In this document: in pieces, positions 43,041 through 55,031 of the stretch
Position numbering within the stretch: position 1 is the stretch's first letter
How the letters are laid out: every line of letters starts with the position of its first letter
Source of the DNA: Fibrobacter sp. UWB11
GTDB taxonomy: Bacteria; Fibrobacterota; Fibrobacteria; Fibrobacterales; Fibrobacteraceae
Assembly (NCBI RefSeq): GCF_900143015.1
Contig: NZ_FSRT01000002.1
Coordinates: 124,001-188,000 of the forward strand
Length of the DNA: 64,000 nucleotides
Direction of reading: 5' to 3'
Notes under the pieces: generated by a model
The model's input: only the letters and a program-made list of their open reading frames with translations
Told to the model about the DNA's origin: nothing
Database searches by the model: none
Translations under genes and position numbers: made by a program

Positions 43041-44825
43041 ATGATGTTCAAATTTTTTAGTTTCCGCACTGTATGTATGGCTACGCTGTCCGCGCTTTGC
43101 ATCGCGAACGCAGCTACCGACAAGAAAACTCCTCCTGGAGATTTTTACGACGAAGTTTCACGATTGAACAAGGTTCTTTCCGAAGTCAACCGCAAGTACG
43201 TTGAAAACGTAAATCCGACTGAACTTACGGATGCTGCCATCAATGGCATCAGAAACATTCTGGACCCGCACACGACAGTTTTCGCCCCCAAGGACTACGA
43301 AAGCCTCCGCGTTTCGATGGAAGGCAAGTTCGGTGGCGTCGGCATTACCATCAGCCTGCGAGACAACATCCTTACGGTTATTTCACCGCTTTCCGGCACG
43401 CCGGCATTCAAGCTCGGCATCCGCGCTGGTGACCGTATCCGCAAAATCGACGGTAAAGAAACAAAAGGCATGTCACTTGACGACGCCGTCAACAAGCTCC
43501 GTGGTAAAATCGGTACGGACGTAACCGTCGCCATTGAACGCGAAGGCGTTCCCGACCTCATGGACTTTACCATCACCAGAGCAGAAATTATCGTGCACGC
43601 CGTTCCGTACTACGGCATGGTAACTCCGGATATCGGCTATATCAAGCTTGCCACCTTTAGCGACAAGACCACAAGCGATGTCGAAAACGCTATCCGTGGC
43701 CTCCAGAAGCAAGGCATGAAAAAGCTCATCCTCGATATGCGCTACAATCCGGGTGGACTTTTGAACCAAGCTATCGAAATCAGTGAACTTTTCTTGAAGC
43801 CGGGTAATGTCATTGTAAGCACTCGCGGACGCACCCAAAAAACAGAAAGCGCCTCCCGCAGAAATCCGATGCTCAAGTCGGACGTGCCGATGGTCGTTCT
43901 CGTGAACCAGGGTTCTGCTAGTGCCGCAGAAATTGTCTCCGGTGCACTTCAGGATTGGGACCGAGCCCTCATCGTCGGTAAGACTTCTTTCGGTAAGGGT
44001 TCCGTGCAGACAATCTTCCCGCTCGACAATCAGGGCAACGCGCTCAAGCTTACCACCGCATTCTATTACCTCCCCTTCGGCCGTTGCATCAACAAGCCTG
44101 AAAACGGCATCAAGGGACTCAAGCTCCAGGAAGAAGAAGACATTGATGAAGAATCAGAAACTGCAAAGACTGATTCTGTAAAGACCGACACCGCAAAGCG
44201 TGACACATTCTACACGAACAATGGCCGTATGATGTTTGGCGGCGGCGGCATTACGCCGGACGTTGACGTGGAACTCGATCCGATGCCTTGGGTTGTCCAG
44301 GTGCAGGAACGTATGGCCATGTACTTCAAGTTTGCAGTCAAGATTCGTCCGAGCCTCGAAAAAGCAGGCGTCAAGATGAACTCCGAATGGGTTGTGCCGG
44401 ATTCGCTCTTCACACAGTTCAAGGCTTTCTGCAAGAAAGACACGAACTTCATGAAGGTCAAGAGCAACGCTCTCGTTGGCGTGGATCAACTTGAAAAGAG
44501 CATCATCCGCGAACAGAACTACATGGGCGACAGCGCAAAGACCATTTCTGATTCTACGCTCGTGAAGCGTATCAGCGAAATGCGCAAGGCTCTTGAAGAT
44601 AACCGCGATGCCCAGTTCGAAGCCAACAAGGACTACATCAAGGACGGCATCAAGCGAGAACTTCTCACCGCTTTTGTGAACGACTCCGTCAGCACAGCAT
44701 TCTCGCTCAAGCGCGACAAGCAGTTGAACGAAGCCATCAAGTACTTAAGCGACATGCAGCTCTTCAAGAAGTCTATCAGCGCACCGCCAAAGGCTAAGAA
44801 GAACACCGCAAAAGCAAAGAAGTAA
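43041..44825 (+). CDS. S41 family C-terminal processing protease (CtpA-like)
   Basis: A 594-residue periplasmic protease. A signal peptide (about 1-25) leads into the N-terminal NRKYVENVNPTEL region, a PDZ domain at about 95-170 (GGVGITISLRDNILTVISPLSGTPAFKLGIRAGDRIRKIDG), and the S41 core with YIKLATFSD, LILDMRYNPGGLL, the nucleophile in NQGSASAAEIVSGALQD and the Lys in VGKTSFGKGSVQT. The C-terminal 200 residues are helical and charged. The family trims exported proteins and peptidoglycan enzymes. I start at the ATG at 43041, with TATTTT 12 bases upstream. First gene of a run with the MlaE-like permease, DUF721, gyrB and polyprenyl synthase. Confidence 0.9.
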   Translation: MMFKFFSFRTVCMATLSALCIANAATDKKTPPGDFYDEVSRLNKVLSEVNRKYVENVNPTELTDAAINGIRNILDPHTTVFAPKDYESLRVSMEGKFGGVGITISLRDNILTVISPLSGTPAFKLGIRAGDRIRKIDGKETKGMSLDDAVNKLRGKIGTDVTVAIEREGVPDLMDFTITRAEIIVHAVPYYGMVTPDIGYIKLATFSDKTTSDVENAIRGLQKQGMKKLILDMRYNPGGLLNQAIEISELFLKPGNVIVSTRGRTQKTESASRRNPMLKSDVPMVVLVNQGSASAAEIVSGALQDWDRALIVGKTSFGKGSVQTIFPLDNQGNALKLTTAFYYLPFGRCINKPENGIKGLKLQEEEDIDEESETAKTDSVKTDTAKRDTFYTNNGRMMFGGGGITPDVDVELDPMPWVVQVQERMAMYFKFAVKIRPSLEKAGVKMNSEWVVPDSLFTQFKAFCKKDTNFMKVKSNALVGVDQLEKSIIREQNYMGDSAKTISDSTLVKRISEMRKALEDNRDAQFEANKDYIKDGIKRELLTAFVNDSVSTAFSLKRDKQLNEAIKYLSDMQLFKKSISAPPKAKKNTAKAKK

Positions 44826-44834
44826 CGGTCCAAC

Positions 44835-45620
44835 TTGATTTCGTTATTGAACAAAATGGCCGAAGGCCTTGGACGTGCGGTCCGACGCTTCCTGAACAAG
44901 GTTGTGGGTTACCTCGTGTTCATCTGGGAATTGTTCAAGAACATTCCCGGAGCCTTTACCAATTTTCACACGACTGTTGAACAAATGCACCACGTCGGGA
45001 TTACAAGTATTCCCGTGGTGTTTGCAGCGTCGCTTGCAACAGGCGCCATCATGTCATGGCAACTCGCATACCAGTTTGGCGACATGATTCCCATGATGTT
45101 CGTGGGAATGGCAGTCGGTAAATCCGTGATGGTAGAACTCTGCCCGATTCTTACGGCAATGGTTCTTGCAGGCCGTATCGGCGCTTCGATGTGTTCGGAA
45201 CTAGGCACCATGGCTGTTACAGAGCAGCTTGATGCGTACAAAGTATTGGGCCTAAACCCTTACAAATACTTACTTGCACCAAGACTTATCGCAACGGTCA
45301 TCATGCTTCCGGTCCTTACCATTTTGAGCATTTTCATCGGTATTGTCGGCGGTTACGAAGTGGCCCACCTTTACAAAGAAGTATCGTTCTCTGTGTTCTT
45401 CTACGGTGTGCGCATGTTCTACCAGAACTGGGATTTGGTCGTTGGCTTAATCAAAGCGACACTTTACGGATTTTTCATTTCGAGTTACGCTTGCTTCTTC
45501 GGTTTCTTTACCCACAGCGGTGCAGAAGGCGTAGGCAAGAGCACCAAGGCAACCGTTGTTGCCGGCATGACAAGCATCTTGATTGGCGGGTTCACTCTTT
45601 CCAAACTACTGCTTGTTTAA
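44835..45620 (+). CDS. MlaE family ABC transporter permease
   Basis: A 261-residue membrane protein of the MlaE family, permease of phospholipid/lipid ABC transporters. Signature elements: PGAFTNFHTTVEQMHHVG, FAASLATGAIMSWQLAYQF, ELCPILTAMVLAGRIGASMCSELGTMAVTEQLDAYKVLGLNP and PRLIATVIMLPVLTI. The frame opens at a TTG (44835); the MISLLNKMAEGLG opening aligns with the MLLNALASLG start of E. coli MlaE, which favours it over the ATG at 44856. No ATPase (MlaF) or MCE (MlaD) gene is adjacent, which is unusual. It lies nine bases after the protease gene. Confidence 0.88.
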   Translation: MISLLNKMAEGLGRAVRRFLNKVVGYLVFIWELFKNIPGAFTNFHTTVEQMHHVGITSIPVVFAASLATGAIMSWQLAYQFGDMIPMMFVGMAVGKSVMVELCPILTAMVLAGRIGASMCSELGTMAVTEQLDAYKVLGLNPYKYLLAPRLIATVIMLPVLTILSIFIGIVGGYEVAHLYKEVSFSVFFYGVRMFYQNWDLVVGLIKATLYGFFISSYACFFGFFTHSGAEGVGKSTKATVVAGMTSILIGGFTLSKLLLV

Positions 45621-45637
45621 CACGATAAAACTTGCAA

Positions 45638-47924
<2,287 letters not shown>

Positions 47925-48929
47925 ATGAGTCCGACGAAAGCCGACTTCAAAGCAGTCTTATCCCAAGCACGTGACTTGGTAAAAACGGAACTGAATCAGA
48001 TGGAACAAGTCATTATGCAGGTGGCCAAGAACGCCCCCGCCGGGATTTCTGACCGCCTTATGACATTGTTTAGCCGCAAGGGTAAACGCATCCGTTCAAC
48101 ACTCCTTTGCCTGCTCGCCAACTGCGGATCACAAAAGCCAGACATTGACCGCGTCGCTCACGCCTGTGCAGCAGTAGAACTGCTGCACCTCGCAAGCCTC
48201 GTCCACGATGATATCATCGATGGTACAGACGTTCGCCGCGGACAAAAGACAGCCCACCGCGAATGGGGCACGCAAGTAGCCGTGCTCATTGGCGACTATG
48301 TGCTTTCGCAGTCCATGCGTTGTGTCATCAACGAAAAAGTTCGTAACGTACCGCTGATTATTTCGGATGCCGCCGACAAACTGATTATCGGTGAAATTCA
48401 GGAACTCGACCATTGCGGAGACATGAGCCTTTCGCGCAAAGCCTATAACGAAATCATCGACGGAAAAACAGCAGCCCTCATTGACGCAGCAGCCCGCATC
48501 GGAGGCATCATGGCAGGCTTTGACCAGCCTATGGTTGATGAATGTGCCAAGATGGGAACGCATTTTGGAATTGCATTCCAAATTATCGATGACCTGCTCG
48601 ATTACGGCTATGGTTCCGTGAACATGGATAAAGCCAAGTTCACAGACCTTTCGAACGGGCTTATCACGCTCCCGTTGCTTTACTACTTCGAAGATTGCTC
48701 CGCTGAAGAACGCATCGAAATGGAAGGCTTCATCGCAAAAGCTTCTGAAGAAGGCATCCCGGAAAAAATCCAAGACCGTCTGATGGCCAAAAAGAGCTTT
48801 GCAAAGGCTAAAGCCGAAGCTCAGGAACACTTGGAACAAGCGCTCGCCATCGCTGACAAATTCCCCAAGAGCAATTTCACCGAAGAAATTTTCGCCATGT
48901 TCTCGAGCATGTCCGATAGAGGAAATTAG
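47925..48929 (+). CDS. Polyprenyl diphosphate synthase (IspB/HepT type)
   Basis: A 334-residue trans-prenyltransferase. The first Asp-rich motif is in LVHDDIIDGTDVRRGQKTAHREWG and the second in IAFQIIDDLLDYGY, with GDYVLSQSM between. It elongates allylic diphosphates with isopentenyl diphosphate, giving the long side chain of menaquinone or similar; the chain length cannot be told. Its ATG follows the gyrB stop directly, so it is translationally coupled with gyrB, an unusual pairing. A strong terminator follows. Confidence 0.9.
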   Translation: MSPTKADFKAVLSQARDLVKTELNQMEQVIMQVAKNAPAGISDRLMTLFSRKGKRIRSTLLCLLANCGSQKPDIDRVAHACAAVELLHLASLVHDDIIDGTDVRRGQKTAHREWGTQVAVLIGDYVLSQSMRCVINEKVRNVPLIISDAADKLIIGEIQELDHCGDMSLSRKAYNEIIDGKTAALIDAAARIGGIMAGFDQPMVDECAKMGTHFGIAFQIIDDLLDYGYGSVNMDKAKFTDLSNGLITLPLLYYFEDCSAEERIEMEGFIAKASEEGIPEKIQDRLMAKKSFAKAKAEAQEHLEQALAIADKFPKSNFTEEIFAMFSSMSDRGN

Positions 48930-48955
48930 CTTTACAGCAGAAAGTATAATTAGTT

Positions 48956-48988
48956 AAGCCTGCGAGATTCGCAGGCTTTTCTTTTTAT
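48956..48988 (+). terminator. Terminator after the polyprenyl synthase gene
   Basis: AAGCCTGCGA-GAT-TCGCAGGCTT followed by TTCTTTTTATTTT. Confidence 0.88.
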
Positions 48989-49037
48989 TTTATGCTATAT
49001 TTCGAGCAAAAACAAAACTTTAAAAAGGAGAAATGGA

Positions 49038-49724
49038 ATGAAACTCAGAATTCTTTTGCTTGCAGCCTTCGCTATGATTTTCGCAGGCTGTGCCAAGAAA
49101 GCCCCCACATTTTCGGTCGCACAAACATGGACCGAAAAGCCGACAAAGCTCACAGTCGTCTTCACGGAGCCGGTCGTTGAAAATCAGGATGACCTCAAGG
49201 ATGACATTGAAGAATATGCAGACAACTTTGGCGAATGGTTCAAGCTCGAACTCAAGAAAGACTACGAGACCTACATCAAGAATTCCATCGCCATGGATTA
49301 CCAGAAAGTTGACTCTACGGGCATGATTATCGAAACGGACCACGTAGATACCACAGAATTCAAGACCCCGAAACCGGCTTCTATGGAACAGGGCAACGGC
49401 TACTACTTGGCAATCTCCAATGTACTCTTTAGCCGCAGAGAAGATGCTCACGCCAATCAAGCCTATTATTCTTCAGGTGCCGCATTTGGTGCAAACGTCA
49501 ATCCTGGGCAAAACAGCATGGCATTCGCAGGCGAAACCATCGTTCAGAAAGGCCTCTGGATTTACGCAGACTACGCTATTTATAACCAGTCTGGTGAACG
49601 CGTAGCCTTCGGTCACGAAGAAATCCGCAGTTCCTTCACCTACGCCATGACCCGTTCTGACTGGGAAAAGTGCGTCTTGGCATTCGTCAAGAGAAGCATC
49701 GCCAGAACGCCAATTCTGAAGTAA
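49038..49724 (+). CDS. Lipoprotein, hypothetical
   Basis: A 228-residue lipoprotein with signal peptide MKLRILLLAAFAMIFAGC (Cys18). The mature protein has VVFTEPVVENQDDLKDDIEEYADNF and GNGYYLAISNVLFSRREDAH; the layout recalls small periplasmic lipoproteins that precede efflux or cell-wall systems but no family is certain. Strong AAGGAG six bases before the ATG, and TATATT about 45 bases upstream. Monocistronic, with a terminator after it. Confidence 0.75.
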   Translation: MKLRILLLAAFAMIFAGCAKKAPTFSVAQTWTEKPTKLTVVFTEPVVENQDDLKDDIEEYADNFGEWFKLELKKDYETYIKNSIAMDYQKVDSTGMIIETDHVDTTEFKTPKPASMEQGNGYYLAISNVLFSRREDAHANQAYYSSGAAFGANVNPGQNSMAFAGETIVQKGLWIYADYAIYNQSGERVAFGHEEIRSSFTYAMTRSDWEKCVLAFVKRSIARTPILK

Positions 49725-49777
49725 CATAAAAAGTCTGCCATTCATCAGCGACGGACTAATTACCTTTCAAACAAAAA

Positions 49778-49804
49778 GCGCGGCCACAATGGTCGCGTTT
49801 TCTT
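49778..49804 (+). terminator. Terminator of the lipoprotein gene
   Basis: GCGCGGCC-ACAAT-GGTCGCG (one G-U pair) followed by TTTTCTTG. Confidence 0.7.
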
Positions 49805-49842
49805 GTTACTAGTAATGGGGGCGGCATGCGCAAAGCGCAAAA

Positions 49843-50775
49843 CTACTTCTTGCGCATCCAAACAGCAAGGAAAACAAACACAGAGAGGAAGCAAATTGCG
49901 ATGATGATCCAGAACGCCACCGGGGAGCCTACGGTCGCATCGCCATTCATACCAAACGGGAGTTTCACGTTCATACCGAACAAGCTGGCGAAGAACGTCG
50001 GGAGCGATATAGAAATCGTCACGATAGTCAAGTTTTTCATCAACTGGTTCACGTTGTTATTGATCACGCTTGCGCGGGCATCCATCATGGATGTCAAAAT
50101 GTTGGCGTAGATGTTAGCCTGTTGCAAGCTCTGTCCGTTTTCAATCTGGATATCTTCGAGAAGTTCTCGTTCTGCTTCGGTCCAGTTGAGGCTACGGCCC
50201 AGCTGAAGCTTGCGCAACAGCGTATCGTTACTGTTCAAAGCGCTCACGTAGTAAATCAAGCCCTTGTTCAAGCTGAACATCGAGAGAAGGTACTTGTTTT
50301 CCATCGAGGTGTTCAGGCGCTGTTCCAAGTCATCATTGATGCGGTTGATAATCTTCAAGTGTTCGTTGAAGTGTGCAATCGCAAAGCTCAACACGCGGAG
50401 CACAAATGTATTCAGGCTATCGATTTTAGAGAACTTGCGTTCGTCCATCACCGGAATATCGCTGTCCGTAAGGAGCAAGACCCAATCCTTGAAAATGAAT
50501 ATGCCAAAAGATTCCACACGGAATTGGAAATTATCTTCGGCAGAATAATTCTTGGGCTTTTTAAACACGATGGTCGTAAAATCATCGTCGTATTCGATAC
50601 GGGAAAGTTCGTCCGAGTCAAATGCGGAGGCAATCGTATGTTCCGTTATCTCATATTCCTTAACAAGGATGCTGCGCTGTTCCTGGCTTAAAGAACCCAT
50701 CATAACGATGTCAGCAGCTTCTTCGTTCGGAGCTACTGAGAGACGACCGGATTCGATTTTGTAATACTTGAGCAT
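49843..50775 (-). CDS. CorA family magnesium/cobalt transporter
   Basis: A 310-residue CorA-like channel. Cytoplasmic N-domain, a long coiled helix (DDLEQRLNTSMENKYLLSMFSLNKGLIYYVSALNSND), and two C-terminal membrane helices. The GMN selectivity motif is present in FASLFGMNVKLPFG. It imports Mg2+ or other divalent ions. The ATG at 50775 has a GGGGGCGG purine-rich stretch before it; the longer frame has no such site. Single gene. Confidence 0.92.
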   Translation of the reverse strand: MLKYYKIESGRLSVAPNEEAADIVMMGSLSQEQRSILVKEYEITEHTIASAFDSDELSRIEYDDDFTTIVFKKPKNYSAEDNFQFRVESFGIFIFKDWVLLLTDSDIPVMDERKFSKIDSLNTFVLRVLSFAIAHFNEHLKIINRINDDLEQRLNTSMENKYLLSMFSLNKGLIYYVSALNSNDTLLRKLQLGRSLNWTEAERELLEDIQIENGQSLQQANIYANILTSMMDARASVINNNVNQLMKNLTIVTISISLPTFFASLFGMNVKLPFGMNGDATVGSPVAFWIIIAICFLSVFVFLAVWMRKK

Positions 50776-50875
50776 ACCGCCCCCTTTATCGAACATGGGC
50801 AATATAGAAAAATAGACGATAGACGAAAGACTAAAGATGAAAAAATTCCATTAAAAAAAGCAGATAATAGCAATA

Positions 50876-50900
50876 GAAAAGCCCCGGCTTAGCCGGGGCT
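50876..50900 (-). terminator. Terminator of secDF
   Basis: Minus strand AGCCCCGGC-TAA-GCCGGGGCT followed by TTTTCT, 20 bases after the stop. Confidence 0.88.
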
Positions 50901-50920
50901 CAGAATATCACATGTGTAAA

Positions 50921-53548
50921 TTACACACCCTTCTTGAACTTCTTGCTCCACCAGAGAACGATCGGAGAGCAGACGCACACAGAAGAGTAAGTACCGATAA
51001 GGATACCGAAGCACTGAACGAGACCGAAGTCGCGGATGGAGGAACCACCCTTAACAGCGAGGACCACGCAAACGAAGAGAGTCGTGAGAGAGGTAATCAC
51101 CGTACGGCTAAAGCACTGGTTCAAAGAGCTATTGACGGTCTGTTCATACTTAGCAGAACCGAAGAGAGCGGTATTTTCACGGATACGGTCGAAGTTCACG
51201 ATGGTATCGTTGACAGAGTAACCAATCATCGTGAGGAGCGAAGCGATCAAAGCACCATCGAAGGAAAGGCTGAATGCCGAGATAAAGCCGAGCGTAATGA
51301 TAGTATCGTGAATAAGGCCGAGCACAGCAGCAACACCAAAGCCAAGGCCAAGCTTGCCGAATCGGAACCACACATAGAGAGCGATGCCGAGCCATGCGAG
51401 AATCACAGACAAAATAGCATTGAAGCGGAGTTCCTTACCGATGGTCGGCCCCACAGTGTCCTTAGCCACGATTTCGCACTTCTGATTTGCGGCTTCGAAA
51501 GCCTTAGCCATCGTGAGTTCGAAATTAGCGTCATCAGCATGGAGGCTGATCTGGTAAGAGTTAGCAGAAGTACCACCGAGAGAACGAACGCGAGCACCCT
51601 GGATGCCAGCCTTGCTCAAAGCCTTGTTCAAGTCGGTTTCGTGCTTGGCATCATCCTGATACTGGATTGTATAGACCTGACCACCCGTGAAGTCAATGCT
51701 AAAGTCAAAGCCCTTCACAGCGATGCATGCGATACTTGCAATAATGAGAATCCAGGAGAGAACCTTGAACTTGCCACGGTTCTTCATAATCTGAAGGTTA
51801 GCATTGTTCAAAGCCTTGAAGCCAGAACCGATAGAGAGCGTCGTTCTGTCGCGCTTAGCAAGTCTCCAATCGAGAATTGCACGGGAAATCGTGATAGCGC
51901 AGAAGAGAGAAGTGAGGATACCGATCGTAAGCGTAAGACCGAAACCCTTAACAGAACCCGTACCGATTTTGTACAAAATAAGACCCGTCAAAACGGTCGT
52001 CAAGTTGGAGTCCAAGATGGCGCTGAAAGCACGTTCGTAACCCTTAGCAACAGCGGCACGAGCGGTGAGGCCGTTCTTGAGTTCTTCACGGATACGTTCG
52101 AAAATAATCACGTTCGCGTCGAGAGACATACCGACAACGAGGATGAAACCAGCAATACCCGGGAGAGTAAGCGTTGCGTTGAACACGGACATCACAGCGG
52201 CAGTCACGAGAGCGTTGACCATCACGCCAATACTTGCGATGAAACCACCGAGGCGGTAGTAAGCAACCATGAACACCAAGCAGAGCAAAAGGCCGATTGC
52301 ACCGGAACCGAAGCCCTGGACGATGTTTTCTTCACCGAGGGTAGCACCAACGCTGCGGCTTTCGATGATCTGCATCGGAGCCTTGAGAGCACCAGCCTTC
52401 AACACAACAGCGAGACGGTTTGCTTCAGCCATGTCTTCGAGACCTGTAATCTGAGCTTCGCCGTTCGGGATACGGTCACGGATAACCGGAGCGCTAATGA
52501 CCTGGTTATCAAGAACGATAGCCATCTGCTTGCCAACGTTGGCAGCAGTCACAGCAGAGAACTTCTTAGGACCAATGCCACCGAACTTGAGGTTCACGGC
52601 AACTTCACCAGCACTCATACCATCGCTTACGCGGTACGGACGAGCATCCGTGATATCGTCACCGCCCATTTCTGCACGGCGCTTGAGGAGGTAAAGACGC
52701 TTGGCCTTGATGTTAGAATCGCGGCGGAGCTTTTCGAGACCGCTACCGAAAGCGAAAGCGACATCGCGCGGGATGAGCTTCTGAACCCCTTCAGTGGCGA
52801 GGAGTTTCTTAACCTTTTCGATGCTTTCTTCAGCAATGAAACCGCCATTGCCGAAAGAGAGGAAGAAGGAAGAAAGGGACTGTCCGACCACGTCTGCCGG
52901 AGCGGCTTCTTCAGCAGCAGCAGAATCCTTCTTTTCTTCGGTCTTGGCAACGCCACCAGCAAGAAGTTCTTCATCGGACAAAGCCTGTTCCTTAGCTTCC
53001 GGAGCCTTCTTGGCAGAATCAACCTTTGCGGAATCGCTTACCGTAGAATCAGCGATAATGTCGGTCGTCTGACGGGTGAGGTACTGGTCGATAAGGCCAA
53101 CAACCTGCGTAAACTTTTCAGATTCAGCGAGAATCTTGAATTCAAGCTTTGCCGTAGAACCCACGAGCGACTTTGCCGTAGAGTCATCCACACCAGCCAG
53201 TTCAACGACAATACGGTCGTCGCCGGTCGGAGAAATCTGCGGTTCAGAAAGACCGTACTGGTCAACACGGTTACGGATGATTTCGAGAGACTGAGCCTGA
53301 ATATCCTTGATATCTTCGCCATCCTTGAGGCCAGACTGGTCAATCTGAAGAGTAATGCTTGTACCACCGGCAAGATCCAAACCGAAGTTGATGGACTTTG
53401 CGCCCATCTTCGGATTTTCCTTGAGGAACGTCTTTTGTTCTTCACCCTTCTTGGTGTGAACCTGGATAGAAGGCCATACAGAAATGGCTGAAATAATGAT
53501 GACTGCGAGAATTACAAGTTCTCGAAGACCGAATTTATGTTTATTCAT
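50921..53548 (-). CDS. secDF: Protein translocase SecDF fusion
   Basis: An 875-residue fusion of SecD and SecF. SecD half (about 1-570): FGLDLAGGTSITLQID, the NRVDQYGLSEPQISPTGDDRIVVELAGV P1 region, VVLKAGALKAPMQIIESRSVGATLGEENI and ANVIIFERIREELKNG. SecF half (about 600-875): FDFSIDFTGGQVYTIQY, GPTIGKELRFNA and YSVNDTIVNFDRIRE. It helps SecYEG export proteins using the proton or sodium gradient. An Ala/Glu/Lys-rich insert (about 165-225) is longer than usual. AAGGGA precedes the ATG at 53548. Confidence 0.95.
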   Translation of the reverse strand: MNKHKFGLRELVILAVIIISAISVWPSIQVHTKKGEEQKTFLKENPKMGAKSINFGLDLAGGTSITLQIDQSGLKDGEDIKDIQAQSLEIIRNRVDQYGLSEPQISPTGDDRIVVELAGVDDSTAKSLVGSTAKLEFKILAESEKFTQVVGLIDQYLTRQTTDIIADSTVSDSAKVDSAKKAPEAKEQALSDEELLAGGVAKTEEKKDSAAAEEAAPADVVGQSLSSFFLSFGNGGFIAEESIEKVKKLLATEGVQKLIPRDVAFAFGSGLEKLRRDSNIKAKRLYLLKRRAEMGGDDITDARPYRVSDGMSAGEVAVNLKFGGIGPKKFSAVTAANVGKQMAIVLDNQVISAPVIRDRIPNGEAQITGLEDMAEANRLAVVLKAGALKAPMQIIESRSVGATLGEENIVQGFGSGAIGLLLCLVFMVAYYRLGGFIASIGVMVNALVTAAVMSVFNATLTLPGIAGFILVVGMSLDANVIIFERIREELKNGLTARAAVAKGYERAFSAILDSNLTTVLTGLILYKIGTGSVKGFGLTLTIGILTSLFCAITISRAILDWRLAKRDRTTLSIGSGFKALNNANLQIMKNRGKFKVLSWILIIASIACIAVKGFDFSIDFTGGQVYTIQYQDDAKHETDLNKALSKAGIQGARVRSLGGTSANSYQISLHADDANFELTMAKAFEAANQKCEIVAKDTVGPTIGKELRFNAILSVILAWLGIALYVWFRFGKLGLGFGVAAVLGLIHDTIITLGFISAFSLSFDGALIASLLTMIGYSVNDTIVNFDRIRENTALFGSAKYEQTVNSSLNQCFSRTVITSLTTLFVCVVLAVKGGSSIRDFGLVQCFGILIGTYSSVCVCSPIVLWWSKKFKKGV

Positions 53549-53601
53549 TTGTAATCCCTTAAAAGGCATTAAACATACTAGTTGCGGGACAAAGATAGAA
53601 A

Positions 53602-53640
53602 AGTAGGAAGTAGGAAGTAAGAAGTAAGAAGTAATTTTAG
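53602..53640. repeat. Tandem AAGTAGG/AAGTAAG heptamers
   Basis: Five near-identical heptamers in a row (AAGTAGG AAGTAGG AAGTAAG AAGTAAG AAGTAAT) lie between the amylase terminator and secDF. This is the clearest array of a degenerate intergenic repeat seen at several places in the window. Confidence 0.7.
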
Positions 53641-53644
53641 GCTC

Positions 53645-53664
53645 AAAAAGGGGGATGTTCCCCC
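53645..53664 (-). terminator. Terminator of the GH13 gene
   Basis: Minus strand GGGGGA-ACA-TCCCCC followed by TTTTT, about 70 bases after the stop; a second hairpin (ACGGGCT/AGCCCGT) precedes it. Confidence 0.75.
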
Positions 53665-53735
53665 TGATTGCAGCCCCTACGGGTCTTCCATCACCCCTTC
53701 AAACGGGCTTCAGACGCCAGCCCGTAACGCCTGGC

Positions 53736-55031
53736 TTATTTTATCTCAAACAAAGGATCGGTTTTTGCGGTCGAAACAACAAGAGTCATCTTCTTCTTGC
53801 CGAGGGTACGGATAATTTCTAGGCGACCTGCACGATAGGCAATCTCAAGCGAGCCATCGCGCAGCACGCGTTCCTTATTGCGGAGCGCAATCAAGCTTTT
53901 TAAATAGTCATAGACAGGCGCCATCTGCATTTCCGGGAATTTATCCCACGGGAACGTCCTGCGATTATCGGGATCCTTCCCTCCGACCATACCGATTTCG
54001 TCACCATAATATATACAGGGAGCCCCCGGCAAAAAGAACAAAAGTGCAAGCGCAAGTTTCACCCGCTGCAAATTTGAGCATGGAAGCGAAGCAAGTCGAA
54101 TCGTATCGTGGCTTCCGAGCAAGTTCATCGGCACGCCAAAACGATTCTTAGGGAACGCCTCTTGCAAGCGATTCGCAAACTCGTCAAGTTCTATAGCCTT
54201 TTCCTCGAAAAGATAAGCCAAAACCGCCCTGCGCAACGGATAATTCATCACGCCATCGAACTGGTCGCCCTGCAGCCAGCGCGAAGGCTCATCCCAAATT
54301 TCACCGACAATATACGCATCCGGGTTAATCGCCTTGATGCGGCGACGGAATTCCTGCCAGAAGCTATCATCGTCAATTTCGTTCGGAACATCGAGGCGCC
54401 AGCCGTCAATGTCACGCTTCATCCAGTACTCGCCCACCGAGAATAGGTAATCGCGGACGTCGGGATTATCAGTATTAAACTTCGGGAGCGCGGGGTAACC
54501 CCACCAGCAATCGTAATTGGGCTTGCCCGAATACGCGTGGAGCGGCCAGCCGTGCACATGGAACCAATCCACGTACGGGGAATTCTTGCCGAGTTCCATC
54601 AAGCTGTTGAACTGGAAAAAACCACGCGAGCAATGGTTGAACACGCCGTCCAGAATCACACGAAGCCCAAGCTTGTGCGCGCTTTTGACCAATTTATCGA
54701 AATCCTTGAGCGTCCCCAAAACAGGGTCTATTTCAAAGTAATCGACCGTATGGTAGCGATGGTTGGAATTGCTCTTGAATATCGGGCAAAGGTAAATTGC
54801 ATTTACGCCAAGAGACGCAATGTACTTCAGCTTTTCGCAAATGCCTGCGAGGTTTCCGCCGAACATGTTTTCACGGGTCGGGAGCGTATCCCAATCCACA
54901 AACTTCCCGACCGCCTTGTACTTTGCACTACGGCAAAAGCGGTCCGGAAAAATCTGATAGAAAACAGCGTCCTTGACCCAGGCGGGAGCGCTAAATCTTC
55001 CAGAGGGCACGGGACTTACGTTCTTCGACAA
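53736..55031 (-). CDS. GH13 alpha-amylase family enzyme (cyclomaltodextrinase/neopullulanase-like)
   Basis: A 431-residue glycoside hydrolase of family 13. FYQIFPDRF opens the barrel, GVNAIYLCPIFKSNSNHRYHTVDYFEIDP is conserved region I, DGVFNHCSRGF the second, DGWRLDVPNEI holds the nucleophile Asp, IVGEIWDEP the acid/base Glu and NLLGSHDTIR the third Asp. No signal peptide, so it acts on intracellular maltodextrin or glycogen. The frame opens at a TTG (55031) inside the end of malQ; a GTG lies 21 bases later. It shares an operon with malQ, consistent with maltodextrin or glycogen turnover. Confidence 0.88.
   Translation of the reverse strand: MSKNVSPVPSGRFSAPAWVKDAVFYQIFPDRFCRSAKYKAVGKFVDWDTLPTRENMFGGNLAGICEKLKYIASLGVNAIYLCPIFKSNSNHRYHTVDYFEIDPVLGTLKDFDKLVKSAHKLGLRVILDGVFNHCSRGFFQFNSLMELGKNSPYVDWFHVHGWPLHAYSGKPNYDCWWGYPALPKFNTDNPDVRDYLFSVGEYWMKRDIDGWRLDVPNEIDDDSFWQEFRRRIKAINPDAYIVGEIWDEPSRWLQGDQFDGVMNYPLRRAVLAYLFEEKAIELDEFANRLQEAFPKNRFGVPMNLLGSHDTIRLASLPCSNLQRVKLALALLFFLPGAPCIYYGDEIGMVGGKDPDNRRTFPWDKFPEMQMAPVYDYLKSLIALRNKERVLRDGSLEIAYRAGRLEIIRTLGKKKMTLVVSTAKTDPLFEIK

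Noticed and set aside
50912-53491. Plus-strand ORF of 859 codons opposite secDF
   Set aside because: Antisense shadow; the SecDF motifs are unambiguous on the minus strand.
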